Source of the DNA: Candidatus Sulfuricurvum sp. RIFRC-1
GTDB lineage: Bacteria; Campylobacterota; Campylobacteria; Campylobacterales; Sulfurimonadaceae
DNA length: 64,000 nt
Direction of reading: 5' to 3'
NCBI RefSeq assembly: GCF_000310245.1
Contig: NC_020505.1
Span: forward strand, 1,460,001-1,524,000
The notes under the pieces were generated by a model. That model did not search any database. It saw only the letters and a list, made by a program, of their open reading frames with translations, and was not told the origin of the DNA. Positions 63,801-64,000 of this stretch are shown here, piece after piece. Each line of letters opens with the position of its first letter. Positions within the stretch are counted from its first letter, which is position 1. Both the position numbers and the translations under genes were made by a program.

Positions 63801-64000
63801 GGTCAACAGATAGCCTCTGTCATTGTTAAAGACCATCGGAGTTCGTTTAGGACGTAAGGCAAAGGATAGCTTCGGCTAGGCACTAGCTAACAACCGTAAA
63901 ATCGTAGCAGTTTTTGGTCTGCTACACCACTTCAAAAAGCGTTTTCAATCTCACAACTTTCTCTCTGCTCAGATTTGTTTTGACCATTTTTACACTATTA
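63801..64000 (+). ncRNA. Candidate structured RNA or RNA-operon leader (3' end outside window)
   Basis: The consensus promoter is followed by sequence with no plausible ORF but several hairpins. These are ACAGA/TCTGT (63806-63820) enclosed by GGTC/GACC (63801-63834), a TAGC-TTCG-GCTA tetraloop stem (63867-63878), and GTAGCAG/CTGCTAC (63904-63925). No terminator is seen before the window edge. It does not read as tRNA, tmRNA, RNase P or 4.5S RNA to me. It may be an uncharacterised small RNA or the leader of an rRNA or other operon. Confidence 0.45.

Noticed and set aside
63762-63836. 24-codon minus-strand ORF (VFNNDRGYLLTKIIRLIDDD part) opposite the promoter at the window end
   Set aside because: No ribosome binding site, an upstream stop at 63876-63878, and it overlaps a perfect promoter on the other strand.
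63762-63836. rrn boxA-like TCTTTAACAAT on the minus strand
   Set aside because: It resembles the E. coli rRNA boxA, but it is on the opposite strand to the promoter and no rRNA lies downstream in that direction.
1-64000. CRISPR arrays, tRNA genes, complete insertion sequences
   Set aside because: I saw no regularly spaced direct repeats, no tRNA-like cloverleaf with the conserved T-loop, and no transposase ORF. This was by eye, not by a search program.

Overview
The window looks like a chromosome segment of a free-living Campylobacterota (epsilonproteobacterium), most likely Sulfuricurvum/Sulfurimonas-like. The grounds are the protein sequences, the dense operons with 1-8 base start/stop overlaps, the pairing of RpoN with a FlgS-type kinase, and gene orders that, from memory, match Helicobacter/Campylobacter (aroB-mscS-mtaB-ftsH; murF-hydrolase-ddl-ruvA-DUF342 / murJ-cysS-msbA-pyrD-M16-dapA-SDR). 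No database search was run, so the genus is an inference.

Layout. 1-6366 (minus): COG3400-type TrkA-like protein, aroB, an MscS channel, mtaB and the 5' part of an ftsH-type gene cut by the window edge. 6526-8475: a membrane GGDEF/EAL protein. 8472-12834 (minus): a packed operon of an S4 protein, trpD, tsaE, lptB, rpoN and a TIGR02757 protein. 12835-15128: REP-like repeats, a YgiQ-type radical SAM gene and a 27-residue single-TM peptide gene. 15129-31197 (minus): a complete LapA-type giant adhesin system, reading tolC/lapE, lapB, lapC, a LuxR-type regulator, a 2586-residue RTX/VWA adhesin, the protease lapG and the c-di-GMP receptor lapD. 31546-34659: a two-component pair arranged tail to tail. 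34846-36027: an OmpA-type protein and a HIT protein. 36114-41813 (minus): cell wall genes (murF, ddl), ruvA, a hydrolase and a FapA/DUF342 protein. 41897-52787 (plus): murJ, cysS, msbA, pyrD, an M16 peptidase, dapA, a FabL-like reductase, pgsA, rseP and yggS. 52871-57314: an EAL protein, a FlgS-like kinase and an M18 aminopeptidase.

57317-63651 is an accessory, AT-richer minus-strand region: RhuM, a YefM/YoeB toxin-antitoxin pair, then a five-gene overlapping cluster. In transcription order the cluster is a PchB-like chorismate mutase, a D12-class adenine methylase, a two-TM PLD-like protein, a beta-RFAP-synthase-like GHMP protein and a HAM1/P-loop/C-terminal-domain fusion. I do not recognise this combination as a named system; it is the best candidate here for something undescribed. 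The last 230 bases hold an exact-consensus sigma-70 promoter followed by hairpin-rich sequence with no gene, possibly a structured RNA or the leader of an RNA operon that continues past the window.

The dominant theme is c-di-GMP-controlled attachment. LapD (both catalytic motifs degenerate) would sense c-di-GMP and sequester LapG. LapG would otherwise cut the adhesin at a TAAG site near its N terminus. The two EAL proteins that keep phosphodiesterase residues could lower c-di-GMP.
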